From: Lysobacter firmicutimachus
Lineage (GTDB): Bacteria > Pseudomonadota > Gammaproteobacteria > Xanthomonadales > Xanthomonadaceae
NCBI RefSeq assembly: GCF_037027445.1
Contig: NZ_JBANDL010000002.1
Coordinates: 2,914,001-2,978,000, forward strand
Reading direction: 5' to 3'
DNA: 64,000 bases
Both the position numbers and the translations under genes were made by a program. Positions within the stretch are counted from its first letter, which is position 1. Each line of letters opens with the position of its first letter. This document shows, piece by piece, positions 51,009 through 61,262 of this stretch. The notes beneath the pieces were generated by a model, which did no database searches, was not told where the DNA came from, and saw only the letters and a list, made by a program, of their open reading frames with translations.

Positions 51009-53133
51009 TTCTTTCTCCTGCATCCCCGAACGAGCGCTGCAATTGGAACAACTTGGCGTAGCATCCGCCGAGCGAAATCAGTTCATCGTGACTTCCGACT
51101 TCGGTAATTCGACCATGTTCCAACGCGACGATTCGGTCGCATTGTCGAACCGCGGATAGGCGATGGGCGATCGTGATGACGGTGCGTCCCCTGGATATTT
51201 CCGCCATGTTTTCCTGGATCAAGGCCTGCGATTCGTCGTCCAGGGCGCTGGTCGCCTCGTCGAAGATTAGTATTCTCGGATCGGCCATAAGGGCGCGGGC
51301 GATAGCGATGCGCTGCCGCTGTCCGCCCGAGAGGGAACTCCCGCCTTCCGCCAAAACGGTGTCGTAGCCCAACGGAAGCTGCAGGATGAAGTCGTGAGCG
51401 CCGGCGAGTTTCGCCGCTCGCGCTACGTCGTCCAGCGACGCCGAGGTATCCCGGATGGCGATGTTGTGGCGGACACTGCGATTGAAGAGATAGCTTTCCT
51501 GCTGGACCACGCCGATCTGGCTGCGCAAGTAACGGGTACTCAGCTGCTTCAGCGGCAAGCCGTCGAGAAGGATCTCACCCGAATCCGGCTCATACAGTTT
51601 CTGCAGCAGATAGGCCAACGTGCTTTTTCCGGATCCTGAAGGGCCGACCACCCCGATACTCTCTCCCGGCTCGATATCCAAGGACACGCCCTTCAGCACC
51701 GGCTCCGAATTTGGCTGATAGCGAAACACTAAATCGCACAGCTGGATCGATCCGGTGATCCGTTCCGCCGGCTCGTTCGCCGCTTGATCCGACTCAGTCG
51801 GCAGATTCAGCATGTCCCCGAGCTTGTCAACCGCGACCCTGGCTTGAACGAACTGTTGCCAAAGGTCGGTGAGCTTGGAGATGGGTCCATTGATATGCGA
51901 CGCCATCATGTTGAATGCGATCAGCTGCCCTATGGTGATCTGCAAAGAAGTCACCAAATGAGCGCCGTACCAGATGACGCCGACGGATATGACCTTCTGT
52001 AGAAGCGTCACGCCGTGACTGATCATGCTGTTCAAACTCTGGGTGCGGAATCCCGCCTCTACTGCTTCCGCGGTCTGCGCCTCCCACCGCCGAAGCATTC
52101 TCGGCTCTACCGCCATGCTCTTGATCGTCTCTACGCCGCCGACCGACTCTGTCAGCAGAGATTTATTCATGGCTGCAGCCTGAAACTGACGATCTATTCG
52201 CAGCTGCAATGGTCCCGTACTCGCGTAGGCGATAGCGAAGTAAAAAGGCATGCCGACGAGAACGACGCAGGTTAGCGCCCACGACAACCGCGACATTACA
52301 TACAGGAACACGAATGCGAACAGAAGATCAACACAGAGAGTAAGCATGGACCCGGTAAGGAAGGACCGGATTCCCTCCAACTGCTGCACACGGGCGATGA
52401 TCGTTCCGATCTGACGGGACTTGAAATAGAGCAGCGGCAAACCCATCAAATGCTTGAATAGCCTGACGCCCAAACCTATGTCTATTCGATTAGTGGTGTG
52501 GGTGAATATGTACTCGCGCAATCCGGTCAGAATCGCTTCCCAAACTGCGATCACGACCAACGCGACCGTAAGGACGTCCAATGTCGATAGCGCCTTGTTC
52601 GCCAGAACCTTGTCCATCGCCACTTGAAACACCAACGGCGACCCCAGCGCCAACAGCTGCAGCACCAGAGAGATGGCCAGCACCTCTGCCAGCAAGCCTT
52701 TGTGCCGTATGAATTCCGGAACGAACCAGCGAACGTCGAATTTCGGTGGCGAATCGAGCAATTTGATGACTTCGTCGCCCCAAATCGCTTTAAGTTGATC
52801 GCCACTAATGACTTGCGGGCTGGAGCTGCCCGGATGAAGAACCAACGCCTGAGTGGCCGACCGATTCAGTAGAATTAGATACCTACCCGCCTCGGTCCGA
52901 AAGGCAATGGGCAAGCGGGCTTTGGCCAGCTTCGAATAGCGAAGCTTGGTTACGGAAAACTTGGCGCTGCTAGCCTTTCCGTATATTGCGATCGCGCGCT
53001 TGACTTCGACGCCTTGAACCTGGATGTCGAAACTTTGATCTTGGCCCCTCGCCAGGGAGAGCAGGATCCGGCAGCACGCCAGCGCCGAACTCAGCGGATC
53101 GAGTTGGCCATCGGAATTTCGAATCTTCGACAT
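50998..53133 (-). CDS. RTX-type ABC transporter with degenerate C39 domain (RtxB-like)
   Basis: The protein is 711 residues from the ATG at 53133 (a TTG at 53199 is an alternative; no strong ribosome site at either). The N-terminal C39-like domain has no DCG motif (LSSALACCRILLS). Six helices (~150-430) are followed by an ATPase with GPSGSGKST, QQESYLFN, LSGGQRQR and LIFDEATSA. HlyB-like block VPEFIRHKGLL is present. It is the first gene of the island operon, followed by the adaptor and a second ABC transporter: the dual-ABC arrangement of MARTX exporters. Confidence 0.9.
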   Translation of the reverse strand: MSKIRNSDGQLDPLSSALACCRILLSLARGQDQSFDIQVQGVEVKRAIAIYGKASSAKFSVTKLRYSKLAKARLPIAFRTEAGRYLILLNRSATQALVLHPGSSSPQVISGDQLKAIWGDEVIKLLDSPPKFDVRWFVPEFIRHKGLLAEVLAISLVLQLLALGSPLVFQVAMDKVLANKALSTLDVLTVALVVIAVWEAILTGLREYIFTHTTNRIDIGLGVRLFKHLMGLPLLYFKSRQIGTIIARVQQLEGIRSFLTGSMLTLCVDLLFAFVFLYVMSRLSWALTCVVLVGMPFYFAIAYASTGPLQLRIDRQFQAAAMNKSLLTESVGGVETIKSMAVEPRMLRRWEAQTAEAVEAGFRTQSLNSMISHGVTLLQKVISVGVIWYGAHLVTSLQITIGQLIAFNMMASHINGPISKLTDLWQQFVQARVAVDKLGDMLNLPTESDQAANEPAERITGSIQLCDLVFRYQPNSEPVLKGVSLDIEPGESIGVVGPSGSGKSTLAYLLQKLYEPDSGEILLDGLPLKQLSTRYLRSQIGVVQQESYLFNRSVRHNIAIRDTSASLDDVARAAKLAGAHDFILQLPLGYDTVLAEGGSSLSGGQRQRIAIARALMADPRILIFDEATSALDDESQALIQENMAEISRGRTVITIAHRLSAVRQCDRIVALEHGRITEVGSHDELISLGGCYAKLFQLQRSFGDAGERNAA

Positions 53134-53252
53134 TTGCCACCGGCCCTTGGAAGTCAGGCACCGTGCGGCTTCGAACGAAGCGCTTACAGATCTGACCAAC
53201 TCTCATGGCGGGAAAGAATATCGATGGCTTGCAAGCCGCCTCAATTGGCAAA

Positions 53253-53283
53253 ATTCTTAGTTTTTTTGTGAAATAGGTCTCAA
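53253..53283 (-). promoter_or_regulatory. Likely promoter of the toxin-export operon
   Basis: On the minus strand TTGAGA (53283-53278), 18-base AT-rich spacer, TAAGAAT (53259-53253), in a strikingly AT-rich stretch 120 bases before the first ABC gene. The AT-rich block continues to about 53295 and is unlike the surrounding chromosome, which could also invite H-NS-like silencing. Confidence 0.55.
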
Positions 53284-53424
53284 ATTTTTTACTTGCTGAT
53301 GCGCCAAGGTGCCGCGTTGATCACATGTATCGACCGCGACTGGCGGCGATCACGACAATCGGGCCCAAAGCGTCCTCGCTAGTTCGATCCAAACAGAAGC
53401 AGTCCCCTCCCCAAGAAGCTCTGC

Positions 53425-54435
53425 ATGAAGAAGTCGAAGTTCAATCGTCCGGATACTGAAAGAGACCGAAGCCGGCGCGCAGGGTCGCCGAGACCTGCCG
53501 CAAACACGGAATCAACAAGCTGACGTACTACATACGGAAATCGAAGCACACCGGCATGAAGGTGTCGTAACTACGGCACCTGAAGGACATCGCAGCCGAA
53601 CTGGCTCGGTTGAAGTGCATGTACGCCGACCCGGCCTTGGACCGCCATGCACTCAAGGACGTCATGCCGCGAAGGCTCTAAGCCAGGCTCGGCGGCTGAG
53701 GCCGAGTCTGGCGATGCAAACCGATCATGGACTGAGCGCCCGACATGCCGATCGAGCGCTGCGCCTGTCTCGGTCGGCACGGCACTATCGGCCCCGTGCC
53801 TACAATGACGGGCCGTTGGTCGCTGCCATCGAGCTGCATCTGAAGGACAACCCGGACCAAGGCTTCGGGTTGCTGTTCGACGGTGCGCTGCGGCAGCAGG
53901 GCTGAGACAAGGCGCGGACCCGGCACATGGACAGACGCTGAAGCTCAACTTGCTGCGGCACGGGAAGCGTCGCCTACCGAAACGGATCAGGGAACCGCTG
54001 AAAGCTCCACCCTCCGCCAATCACACCTGGTCCGTCTGCTTCATGTCCGATGCGCGTTGGCCGGACCGGCGTTTTCGCACCTTCAACGTCAACGATGACC
54101 TCAACCGGGAGTCGATGAAGATCGACATCGACAGCAACCTGCCATCGGCCAACATCGTTCGCGTCCTGGACGAACTCGTCGAGGTGCGCGGCGCCAAAAC
54201 GATTGCGCGTGGAAAATGGCCCGGAGTTCATCAGCGACGCGTTGAAGCACTGGGCCAAGCACGAGGCACCGGACCGGTTCGTATCCGCCACGCTGGACGA
54301 GGTCCGGCGCATGGCCGAGGACTGGCGCCACCGTTGCAGCCATCGCCGCCCGCACCGATCGCTGGGCGGCCTTTCACCACATCACTACGCGATGGCGAAC
54401 TCGCCAGCCACCTCTACTTTCAAATGGCTCGAAAG
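53425..54435 (+). pseudogene. Decayed IS3-family element (OrfA and OrfB remnants)
   Basis: OrfA remnant: begins MKKSKF, then (frameshifted) VAETCRKHGINKLTYYIRKS, stop, and LARLKCMYADPALDRHALKD. OrfB remnant: LRLSRSARHYRPRAYNDGPL, GFGLLFDGALRQQG-stop, then HTWSVCFMSDARWPDRRFRT, FNVNDDLNRESM, frameshift, VENGPEFISDALKHWAKHE and HRSLGGLSPHHYAM. These are the OrfA/OrfB order and DDE blocks of IS3-family elements. Stops, frameshifts and changed catalytic neighbourhoods show it is dead. It marks the right border of the toxin island. Confidence 0.8.
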
Positions 54436-54474
54436 AAAGAGGACGCTTCAGTTGCTTGTTCTATGGCATCAGGA

Positions 54475-54600
54475 CCGGATCGACAGCTGGTGCTCAAGGC
54501 CTTGATGATGGACAGTTGGCAACGCCCACCGTAGCGCGGTGATCCCGTACTTCGATCGCGGGACGCAGTTCACCGGCGCGGAGTACCGCGAACCAGCCGC
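54475..54600 (+). pseudogene. Second IS3-type OrfB fragment
   Basis: Reads LVLKALMMDSWQR and, after a shift, PYFDRGTQFTGAEYRE, close to the conserved 'LV..AL...WRR ... H.D.G.Q(F/Y)T' DDE core of IS3-family OrfB. It is a different copy from the remnant just before it, so insertions are nested at this border. Confidence 0.55.
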
Positions 54601-54660
54601 CGGCCCGCGGGTGCACTCCAGCACATGCCGGCCGCGGCGGACGCGGACCAGCATCCGCGC

Positions 54661-55518
54661 ATGAGCGACCGTCCCGTCTGCTACCCCGCCCCTTCGACCG
54701 CATCGTCGGCCTCAGGCCCGCTGCCGCAGCTCGACGTGCTGACCTCGCCGGTGCCGGTCGGGCGCTTCGACTCGCCGGTGGACCGGCGCCATGTGCTCTG
54801 CCTGCACCTGGGCGCGCCGGTGCCGGTGTCCTATCGCGCCGGCCGCTACGAACGCCAAGGCGTGCGCCTGCACGGTCAATTCTGCGTGGTGCCCGGCGGC
54901 AGCAGCACGCGCTGGACCCTGACCCGTCCGGCACGCTCGCTGCTGCTGCGGCTGGCGCCGTCGCTGTGGCAGGACACCGTGCACGGCTTGGGCGCGGGAG
55001 CGGCGGACGAGCTCGCGCCGGCCATCCACATCCGCGACCCGCAGATCGAACGCATCGGCTGGATGATGCAAGCCGAGGAAAGCGACGGCTTTCCCGGCGG
55101 GCGCTTGTTCGCCGACGGTCTGGCCTCGGCGCTGGCCGCGCGCCTGCTGGCGCTGCAATCGCGCAAACCCTTGGCGCCGTCCGCGGCCGGCGCGCTACCG
55201 GCCTGGCGCCTGCGCCGGGTGATCGAATACATCGAAGCCCATCTCGACCGCGATCTGCGCCTGGAGGAACTGGCCGAGATCGCAGGCTTCAGCGTCTCCC
55301 ACTTCAAACCTCTGTTCAAACAGGCCACCGGCCTGCCCGCGCATCGCTTCGTGCTGGAGCGGCGGGTCGAACGCGCACGCACGCTGTTGCAGCAGGGCCG
55401 TCACGGCATCAGCGAGGTCGCCCTGGCCTGCGGTTTTTCCCACCCCAGCCACATGGCGCGATGCCTGCGCCGATCGCTCGGGCTCACGCCCTCGCAGATC
55501 GTCGCCGCGACGCATTGA
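54661..55518 (+). CDS. AraC-family transcription regulator
   Basis: The protein is 285 residues starting at the ATG at 54661. The C-terminal ~100 residues hold the double helix-turn-helix: LEELAEIAGFSVSHFKPLFK and GISEVALACGFSHPSHMARC, then RRSLGLTPSQI. The N-terminal ligand-sensing half is a cupin-like beta region (VPVSYRAGRYERQGVRLHGQ). It stands immediately outside the right IS border and no clear target gene is adjacent. Confidence 0.9.
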   Translation: MSDRPVCYPAPSTASSASGPLPQLDVLTSPVPVGRFDSPVDRRHVLCLHLGAPVPVSYRAGRYERQGVRLHGQFCVVPGGSSTRWTLTRPARSLLLRLAPSLWQDTVHGLGAGAADELAPAIHIRDPQIERIGWMMQAEESDGFPGGRLFADGLASALAARLLALQSRKPLAPSAAGALPAWRLRRVIEYIEAHLDRDLRLEELAEIAGFSVSHFKPLFKQATGLPAHRFVLERRVERARTLLQQGRHGISEVALACGFSHPSHMARCLRRSLGLTPSQIVAATH

Positions 55519-55584
55519 GCGCGCCGCAAGACACCCCAGCCACTGGCCGACGACAGCTCGGCCGGCGCCATCCGGGCGAATCGC

Positions 55585-56325
55585 TCAGGGCGAGGCGCGG
55601 CGCGCTTCGCCCAAGGTCGCAGCCGCGGCGCCGGGCTGCATCCAACCCTGCAGGGAAAAATCGTCCGGCAGCGGCGGCGACGGCGGCTGTAGGCGCACGC
55701 GGGCCGCGATCCGCATGCCGACCGGAGCGAGCTCGGCCAGGCGCGCGGCGCGATCCTCGTCGGTGCTGATGGTCGCGAAGGTTCCGCTCGGGTCCGGCGT
55801 TGGCGCCGACTCCGGGGTACTGACGGTCTCGGTCTTGACGATCTCGATGGCATAGCCGGCGTCCGCCGAGGCTTCGATCCGCACGCGATAGCGCTCCTGC
55901 CCATAGGCCCAGTCCGTGCTGGCGACCCGCTCCAAGGGCGCGCCAGGCGCAGGCCAGCGCGCGCCTTCCTCGAGCAGCATGCTCAGCCACAGCAGCGGCG
56001 GCGTCGCAACCAGGCCGACGAAGGCCGCCGGGTCTTCCGGCAGCGCGCCCGCCGCTTCGCCTTTCACGAACCGGCGGCCGTTGCCGAGCAGCAGCACCTC
56101 GATCCGATGTCCGCCGTTGTCGATCGCCACCCGGGTCTCGTCGCCGGCATAGCGCTCTACCCGGCCCAGATAGTCCGCATGGCCGTTGCCGTCGGCGCGG
56201 GTTTCGATCCAGCTCATGCATTCGACCATGTGTTCGATGCGCGCGCAGTCGGGCTGCGCGGCGGCGCAGGCCGCCGGCGCGGCGAACACAGCGGCCAACA
56301 AGCCGGCCCGGCACAGTCCTCTCAT
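55585..56325 (-). CDS. Exported protein, unrecognised
   Basis: The protein is 246 residues with a signal peptide (about residues 1-23, ending CAAA). The mature part has Cys in PDCARIEHMVECMSWIETR, which may pair, and a strand-rich middle (RVAIDNGGHRIEVLLLGNGR). The C-terminal part is Pro-rich (TPESAPTPDPSGT). Only ~66 bases separate its stop from the AraC stop, which is convergent. I do not recognise the family. Confidence 0.6.
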   Translation of the reverse strand: MRGLCRAGLLAAVFAAPAACAAAQPDCARIEHMVECMSWIETRADGNGHADYLGRVERYAGDETRVAIDNGGHRIEVLLLGNGRRFVKGEAAGALPEDPAAFVGLVATPPLLWLSMLLEEGARWPAPGAPLERVASTDWAYGQERYRVRIEASADAGYAIEIVKTETVSTPESAPTPDPSGTFATISTDEDRAARLAELAPVGMRIAARVRLQPPSPPLPDDFSLQGWMQPGAAAATLGEARRASP

Positions 56326-56500
56326 GGCATCGTCCTCATGACGCGAAACTCCCTGCCTTGCGCAAGCGCAGGAGTATACGCAGCGGCAAGTCGCGGCGGC
56401 GCTTCACGCCGCGATGCAGCCTGCGTTAGCACCCATGAGCGTCGCGCGCTCCGCCTGCGGAACGTCGCACCGCCGCCTTCCACCCATCGAAAGGCCCGCC

Positions 56501-57151
56501 ATGAGCAACTACCTCCCCGAGCAACTGCTCCACATCGGCCACTTCACCCTGGACTTGTATCCCTATGTGTCGCAACCCGATCCGCAGGAAGGCAGCACGG
56601 CCATCCAGTACGGCGGCGACTTCAAGTCCAGCTACGCGCCGCTGCCGGCGCGCAACAAGCTCGGTCTGGTCCAGCTGATCTTTCCGCAGACCAAGGTCTT
56701 CGAGCAGACCAAGCCCAATGCCTGGAACGTCGACAAGCGCGCCCCCGACACCGGCCAGAGCCAATTCATGGCCCAGTGCCTGTACGGCAGCGACAACGGC
56801 CGTATCGCGAACTCGAAGTTCGACGGCCCGCAACGGCACCTCGGCGCGGACCTGTGTTGGCTGGTGGATACGCCGCGCGAGTTCTGCAAGAACATCGCTC
56901 CCAACCTGGTCTCCACCGCGACCCTGACCAAGTTCGCCAACTACGCCGTCGACCTGGTCACCGGCAAGTTCGTCAACGCCGGCATGCTTTGGGGTTACTA
57001 CGTGCTGCCGCCGGGCGGCGCGCACCAGCCTTACACCCTGTACGTGCAACCGCCGCAGGAAACCCGCCTGCGCGACAGCAACGAACACATCAAGGCCATC
57101 GCCGACTTCCTCAAGACCACCGCCGACAAGGTCAAGAGCAACATCGGCTGA
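56501..57151 (+). CDS. Soluble protein, unrecognised
   Basis: The protein is 216 residues from the ATG at 56501 (AAAGG upstream). No signal peptide or membrane helix. It has a strand-rich composition with ADLCWLVDTPREF and MLWGYYVLPPG, and a helical C-terminus (NEHIKAIADFLKTTADKVKS). The conserved-looking mix suggests a real folded protein, family unknown. It ends in a bidirectional terminator shared with pnp. Confidence 0.6.
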   Translation: MSNYLPEQLLHIGHFTLDLYPYVSQPDPQEGSTAIQYGGDFKSSYAPLPARNKLGLVQLIFPQTKVFEQTKPNAWNVDKRAPDTGQSQFMAQCLYGSDNGRIANSKFDGPQRHLGADLCWLVDTPREFCKNIAPNLVSTATLTKFANYAVDLVTGKFVNAGMLWGYYVLPPGGAHQPYTLYVQPPQETRLRDSNEHIKAIADFLKTTADKVKSNIG

Positions 57152-57202
57152 GGGCCGGACGCATCGCCCGCGGCGACCGCCGGCCAAACGCGCAGGCAAA
57201 AG

Positions 57203-57226
57203 AAAAGCGGGCCGAAGCCCGCTTTT
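57203..57226. terminator. Bidirectional terminator between the 56501 gene and pnp
   Basis: AAAAGCGGGC / GCCCGCTTTT stem with CGAA loop; T residues follow on both strands. It lies 28 bases before the pnp stop and 52 after the upstream stop. Confidence 0.88.
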
Positions 57227-57253
57227 CTTCAATCGCTGCGATGCGCGGGCCGA

Positions 57254-59362
57254 TTACTCGGCGGCCACGCCCTCGCCTTCTTCCACGGCCTTCATCGACA
57301 GGCGGATGCGGCCCTGCTTGTCGACTTCCAGCACCTTGACCTTGACCAGGTCGCCTTCCTTGAGCTTGTCGCTGACCTTCTCGACGCGCTCGTTGGAGAT
57401 CTGCGAGACGTGGACCAGACCGTCCTTGCCCGGCAGGATCGTCACGAAGGCGCCGAAGTCCATGATCTTGGCGACCTTGCCTTCGTAGATGCGGCCCGGC
57501 TCGACGTCGGACACGATCTGGTCGATGCGCGCCTTCGCGGCCTGGGCGGCGGCGGCGTTCACCGAGGCGATGACGATGGTGCCGTCGTCCTGGATGTCGA
57601 TCTGGGTGCCGGTTTCCTTGGTGATGGCCTGGATGGTCGAACCGCCCTTGCCGATCACTTCGCGGATCTTGTCCGGATGGATCTTCATCGTCAGCAGGCG
57701 CGGCGCGTACTCGCTCAGCTCGCCGCGCGGCGCGGTGATGGCGTTGGCCATCTCGCCGAGGATGTGCAGACGGCCGGCCTGGGCCTGGGCCAGGGCGACC
57801 TTCATGATCTCTTCGGTGATGCCCTGGATCTTGATGTCCATCTGCAGCGCCGAGATGCCTTCGGCGGTACCGGCCACCTTGAAGTCCATGTCGCCGAGGT
57901 GATCCTCGTCGCCCAGGATGTCGGACAGGACGACGAAGTTGTCGCCCTCCTTGACCAGGCCCATGGCGATGCCGGCGACCGGCGCCTTGATCGGCACGCC
58001 GGCGTCCATCAGCGCCAGCGAGCTGCCGCAGACCGAAGCCATCGAGGACGAGCCGTTCGACTCGGTGATTTCCGAGACCACGCGAATGGTGTACGGGAAC
58101 TCTTCCATGGTCGGCATCACCGCCAGCACGCCGCGCTTGGCGAGACGGCCGTGGCCGATTTCGCGGCGCTTCGGCGCGCCGAAGCGGCCGCATTCGCCGA
58201 CCGAGTACGGCGGGAAGTTGTAATGGAACAGGAAGTGTTCCTTGTACTCGCCCGAGACGGCGTCGATGATCTGGCCGTCGCGCGCGGTGCCGAGGGTGGC
58301 GACCACGATCGCCTGGGTCTCGCCGCGGGTGAACAGCGAGGAGCCGTGGGTGCGCGGCAGCACGCCGACCTTGGAGGCGATCGGGCGCACGGTGTCGAGC
58401 GCGCGGCCGTCGATGCGGACCTTAGTGGTCAGCACGGCGTTGCGCATGGTCTGGTACTCGAGCTCGCCGAATTCCTTGGACAGGTCGGCGGCGACCCAGC
58501 CTTCGGCCTCGGCGCGGCCGGCCAGCGAAGCCAGCACGTCCTTCTTGATCGCGCCGATGGCGTCGCGGCGCTGCAGCTTGTCGCGCACCTGGAAGGCTTC
58601 GGCCAGCTGGCCGCCGACCGCTTCCTTCAGCGCCGAGATCATCGCGTCGTTCTTGGCCGGAGCTTCCCAGCTCGACGGCTTGGTGCCGGCCTCGACGACC
58701 AGCTCGTTGATCGCGTTGATGACCTTCTGCATTTCGCGATGGCCGAACATCACCGCGCCGAGCATGACCTCTTCGGACAGCATCTTGGCTTCGGATTCGA
58801 CCATCAGCACCGCGTTCGAGGTGCCGGCCACGACCAGTTCCAGGTCGGAGTCGAGCAGTTCGGTGGCGGTCGGGTTCAGCAGGTACTGGCCGTTCTTGTA
58901 GCCGACCTTGGCCGCGCCGATCGGGCCCTGGAACGGCGTGCCGGCCAGCGCCAGCGCGGCCGAAGCGCCGATCAGCGCCGGGATGTCGCCGTCGACTTCC
59001 GGGTTCAGCGACATCACCGTGGCGATGATCTGAACTTCGTTCTTGTAGTCTTCCGGGAACAGCGGACGGATCGGACGGTCGATCAGGCGCGAGATCAGCG
59101 TTTCCTTCTCGGTCGCGCGGCCTTCACGCTTGAAGAAGCCGCCCGGGATGCGACCGCCGGCGTAGAACTTCTCCTGGTAATCCACGGTGAGCGGGAAGAA
59201 GTCCTGGCCCTCGCGCGCGCTCTTGGCGGCGACGGCGGTCACCAGCAGTACGGTGTCGTCCATCTTGACGATCACGGCGCCGCTGGCCTGACGGGCGACT
59301 TCGCCGGTCTCCAGGGTCACCTGATGGTTGCCGTACTGGAAGGTCTTGGTAATTTTTGCCAC
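57254..59362 (-). CDS. pnp: Polyribonucleotide nucleotidyltransferase (PNPase)
   Basis: The protein is 702 residues, full length. Start codon is GTG at 59362 with AAGGA upstream. Two RNase PH domains ([19 protein letters not shown] early; [14 protein letters not shown] later), then KH domain ([19 protein letters not shown]) and S1 domain ([18 protein letters not shown]). Core enzyme of mRNA decay, degrading 3' to 5' with phosphate. The rpsO-pnp order is conserved in bacteria. Confidence 0.98.
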   Translation of the reverse strand: MAKITKTFQYGNHQVTLETGEVARQASGAVIVKMDDTVLLVTAVAAKSAREGQDFFPLTVDYQEKFYAGGRIPGGFFKREGRATEKETLISRLIDRPIRPLFPEDYKNEVQIIATVMSLNPEVDGDIPALIGASAALALAGTPFQGPIGAAKVGYKNGQYLLNPTATELLDSDLELVVAGTSNAVLMVESEAKMLSEEVMLGAVMFGHREMQKVINAINELVVEAGTKPSSWEAPAKNDAMISALKEAVGGQLAEAFQVRDKLQRRDAIGAIKKDVLASLAGRAEAEGWVAADLSKEFGELEYQTMRNAVLTTKVRIDGRALDTVRPIASKVGVLPRTHGSSLFTRGETQAIVVATLGTARDGQIIDAVSGEYKEHFLFHYNFPPYSVGECGRFGAPKRREIGHGRLAKRGVLAVMPTMEEFPYTIRVVSEITESNGSSSMASVCGSSLALMDAGVPIKAPVAGIAMGLVKEGDNFVVLSDILGDEDHLGDMDFKVAGTAEGISALQMDIKIQGITEEIMKVALAQAQAGRLHILGEMANAITAPRGELSEYAPRLLTMKIHPDKIREVIGKGGSTIQAITKETGTQIDIQDDGTIVIASVNAAAAQAAKARIDQIVSDVEPGRIYEGKVAKIMDFGAFVTILPGKDGLVHVSQISNERVEKVSDKLKEGDLVKVKVLEVDKQGRIRLSMKAVEEGEGVAAE

Positions 59363-59418
59363 GTTGGGTTCCTTCGGTATCTATGCGTGCCCGGCCGAGG
59401 CCCCTGCCTCGCTCCGGT

Positions 59419-59440
59419 AGGCCGCCGGCGCAAGCGGCCT
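59419..59440 (-). promoter_or_regulatory. Hairpin in the pnp leader
   Basis: AGGCCGC / GCGGCCT stem around an 8-base loop in the rpsO-pnp gap. In other bacteria the pnp leader is cleaved by RNase III at hairpins and controls pnp itself; here this is suggested only by position. Confidence 0.35.
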
Positions 59441-59581
59441 GAGGATTGGTTGTGGTGCGCGCGCGCTCCGGCGCCGCATCGCAATGGCCCGCAGGCCTGT
59501 CCAGTTCGGCGGTCGCGCGCGCGTACCGCCGCTGGTGGCGTTGCCTCCTGCATCGCCGGGCGGCGCTTTCGCGTCCGCCAA

Positions 59582-59612
59582 AAGAAACCGCGGCGCATCG
59601 CTGCGCCGCGGT
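59582..59612 (-). terminator. Terminator after rpsO
   Basis: ACCGCGGCGCA / TGCGCCGCGGT stem with TCGC loop, followed on the minus strand by TTTCTTTT. It lies 12 bases after the rpsO stop codon. Confidence 0.85.
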
Positions 59613-59623
59613 GGGGTGTCCGG

Positions 59624-59884
59624 TTAGCGGCGCAGACCGAGCTTCTCGATCAGGGCCTTGTAGCGCTCGCCGTCTTTGCGCTTCAGATAGTCGAGGAGGC
59701 TGCGACGACGGTTGACCATCATCAGCAGGCCGCGACGGCTGTGGTGGTCCTGCTTGTGGGTCTTGAAGTGGCCGGTGAGCTGCTCGATGCGAGCGGTCAG
59801 CAGGGCGACCTGGACTTCCGGCGAACCGGTGTCGTTGGCGCCGCGCTTGTTATCTTCGATGATCTTGCTGGTGTCGATCGACAT
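59624..59884 (-). CDS. rpsO: 30S ribosomal protein S15
   Basis: The protein is 86 residues. S15 signatures: [39 protein letters not shown] and [12 protein letters not shown]. Binds the central domain of 16S rRNA early in 30S assembly. The start at 59884 gives the normal MSIDTSKI beginning. Confidence 0.98.
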   Translation of the reverse strand: MSIDTSKIIEDNKRGANDTGSPEVQVALLTARIEQLTGHFKTHKQDHHSRRGLLMMVNRRRSLLDYLKRKDGERYKALIEKLGLRR

Positions 59885-60142
59885 GACGATTTCTCTGTAG
59901 ATGCGCGGCCCGCAGAAGCGAATCGGTCGCGGTGGATCACCGCCCCGACGCACCGCTTGGCCCGCCGTTTGCTGAAGTAAGGAATGCCGTTCTCGCCGCT
60001 TCCGCGACGCGGGCGCCGGGAAGTGCTTGAAAAGCGGCGGGATTGTAACAGCCCGGAAGCGCGAATGCGACCCGCGGGCCAATGCCGCGGCAGGAATCTC
60101 GCCCTGTTCAGTTTTCCCGACCTGGTCCGCGCCCGCAGCGGC

Positions 60143-61078
60143 TCAACCGCCCTGCGCGGCCCAACGGAACAGCCGCTGCGGCTGCAGCCGGCCCTCGCCC
60201 TGGCGCAGGCCCAGCCCCAGGCAGCGCCCGGCCTCGCCGAACACGGCCACCAGCCCGGGTTCGCCGGCCTCGCAGGGCACCGCCTGGCCGCGCCCCAGGC
60301 GCGCCGCCGCCGCCGCGTCCAGTTCGACCCGGCCGAAGCCGCTCAGCCCGGCTTCGATCGGCAACAGGCATTCGTCGAGGGCGCGGTCGCTGCCCTCGCC
60401 GGCCAGTTCGCGCAATCGCTCCAGAGTGATCATCTGCGGCTGCAGGAAGGGCTCGACCCAGAGCCGGCGCAGGCGGGCGACGTGGGCGCCGCAGCCCAGG
60501 GCTTCGCCGAGGTCGCGCACCAGGCTGCGCACGTAGGTGCCCGAGCCGCATTCCACCTGCAGGTGCAGCAGGCGCGCGCCCTCGCGGCCGGTCAGGCTCA
60601 GCGAATGCACCGTCACCTCGCGCTCGGGCGCCTCGATCGCCTCGCCGCGGCGGGCCTTGGCGTACAGCGGCTCGCCGCCCTGCTTGAGCGCGGAATAGAT
60701 CGGCGCGCGCTGGCGGATCGTGCCGCGCAGCGGCGCCAGCGCCGCCTCGATGGCGGCGTCGTCGAACTCCGGCACCGGCCGCTCGCGCAGCGGCGCGCCG
60801 TCGGCGTCGTCGCTGTCGGTGGTCAGACCGAGCACGGCGGTGGTGGTATAGGCCTTGCGCGCGCCCAGCAGCAAACCGGCGATCTTGGTCGCCTCGCCGA
60901 AGCACAGCGGCAACAGGCCGGTGGCCAGCGGGTCCAGGCTGCCGGTGTGGCCGCCCTTCTCCGCGCGAAACAAGTGTCGCGCCTGCTGCAGTGCCTGATT
61001 CGAGCTCAGGCCTTGCGGTTTGTCGAGCAGCAGAATGCCGTCGACATTGCGCCATTGGCGTTTACGCGTGGTGTTCAA
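60143..61078 (-). CDS. truB: tRNA pseudouridine(55) synthase TruB
   Basis: The protein is 311 residues from the TTG at 61078, chosen because LNTTRKRQW... matches the usual family beginning and length; an in-frame ATG at 61144 would add 22 atypical residues. Catalytic motif [13 protein letters not shown] with the active Asp. Blocks [20 protein letters not shown] and DKPQGLSS are typical. It makes pseudouridine at position 55 of tRNAs. It follows rbfA by 184 bases. Confidence 0.95.
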   Translation of the reverse strand: MNTTRKRQWRNVDGILLLDKPQGLSSNQALQQARHLFRAEKGGHTGSLDPLATGLLPLCFGEATKIAGLLLGARKAYTTTAVLGLTTDSDDADGAPLRERPVPEFDDAAIEAALAPLRGTIRQRAPIYSALKQGGEPLYAKARRGEAIEAPEREVTVHSLSLTGREGARLLHLQVECGSGTYVRSLVRDLGEALGCGAHVARLRRLWVEPFLQPQMITLERLRELAGEGSDRALDECLLPIEAGLSGFGRVELDAAAAARLGRGQAVPCEAGEPGLVAVFGEAGRCLGLGLRQGEGRLQPQRLFRWAAQGG

Positions 61079-61262
61079 GCAGGGCGTCCGGGTTGGAAGT
61101 TCGCGGCCGCAGCGGCCGCAAGGCGGATGGCCGAATGCTCCCATATTGCGCAGCCAGCGGCGCGTGAAGCAGCGCGCGCCGACCGGCGGTCGCCGCCGCG
61201 CGGGCGCGGGGACCGGATCGGGATTCGGCGGAAGGGGGCGGGCCGAGCCGCCCGGGCGCGGC

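Noticed and set aside
36223..53283. RtxC acyltransferase or TolC gene in the toxin operon
   Set aside because: No such gene is present between the operon promoter and terminator.
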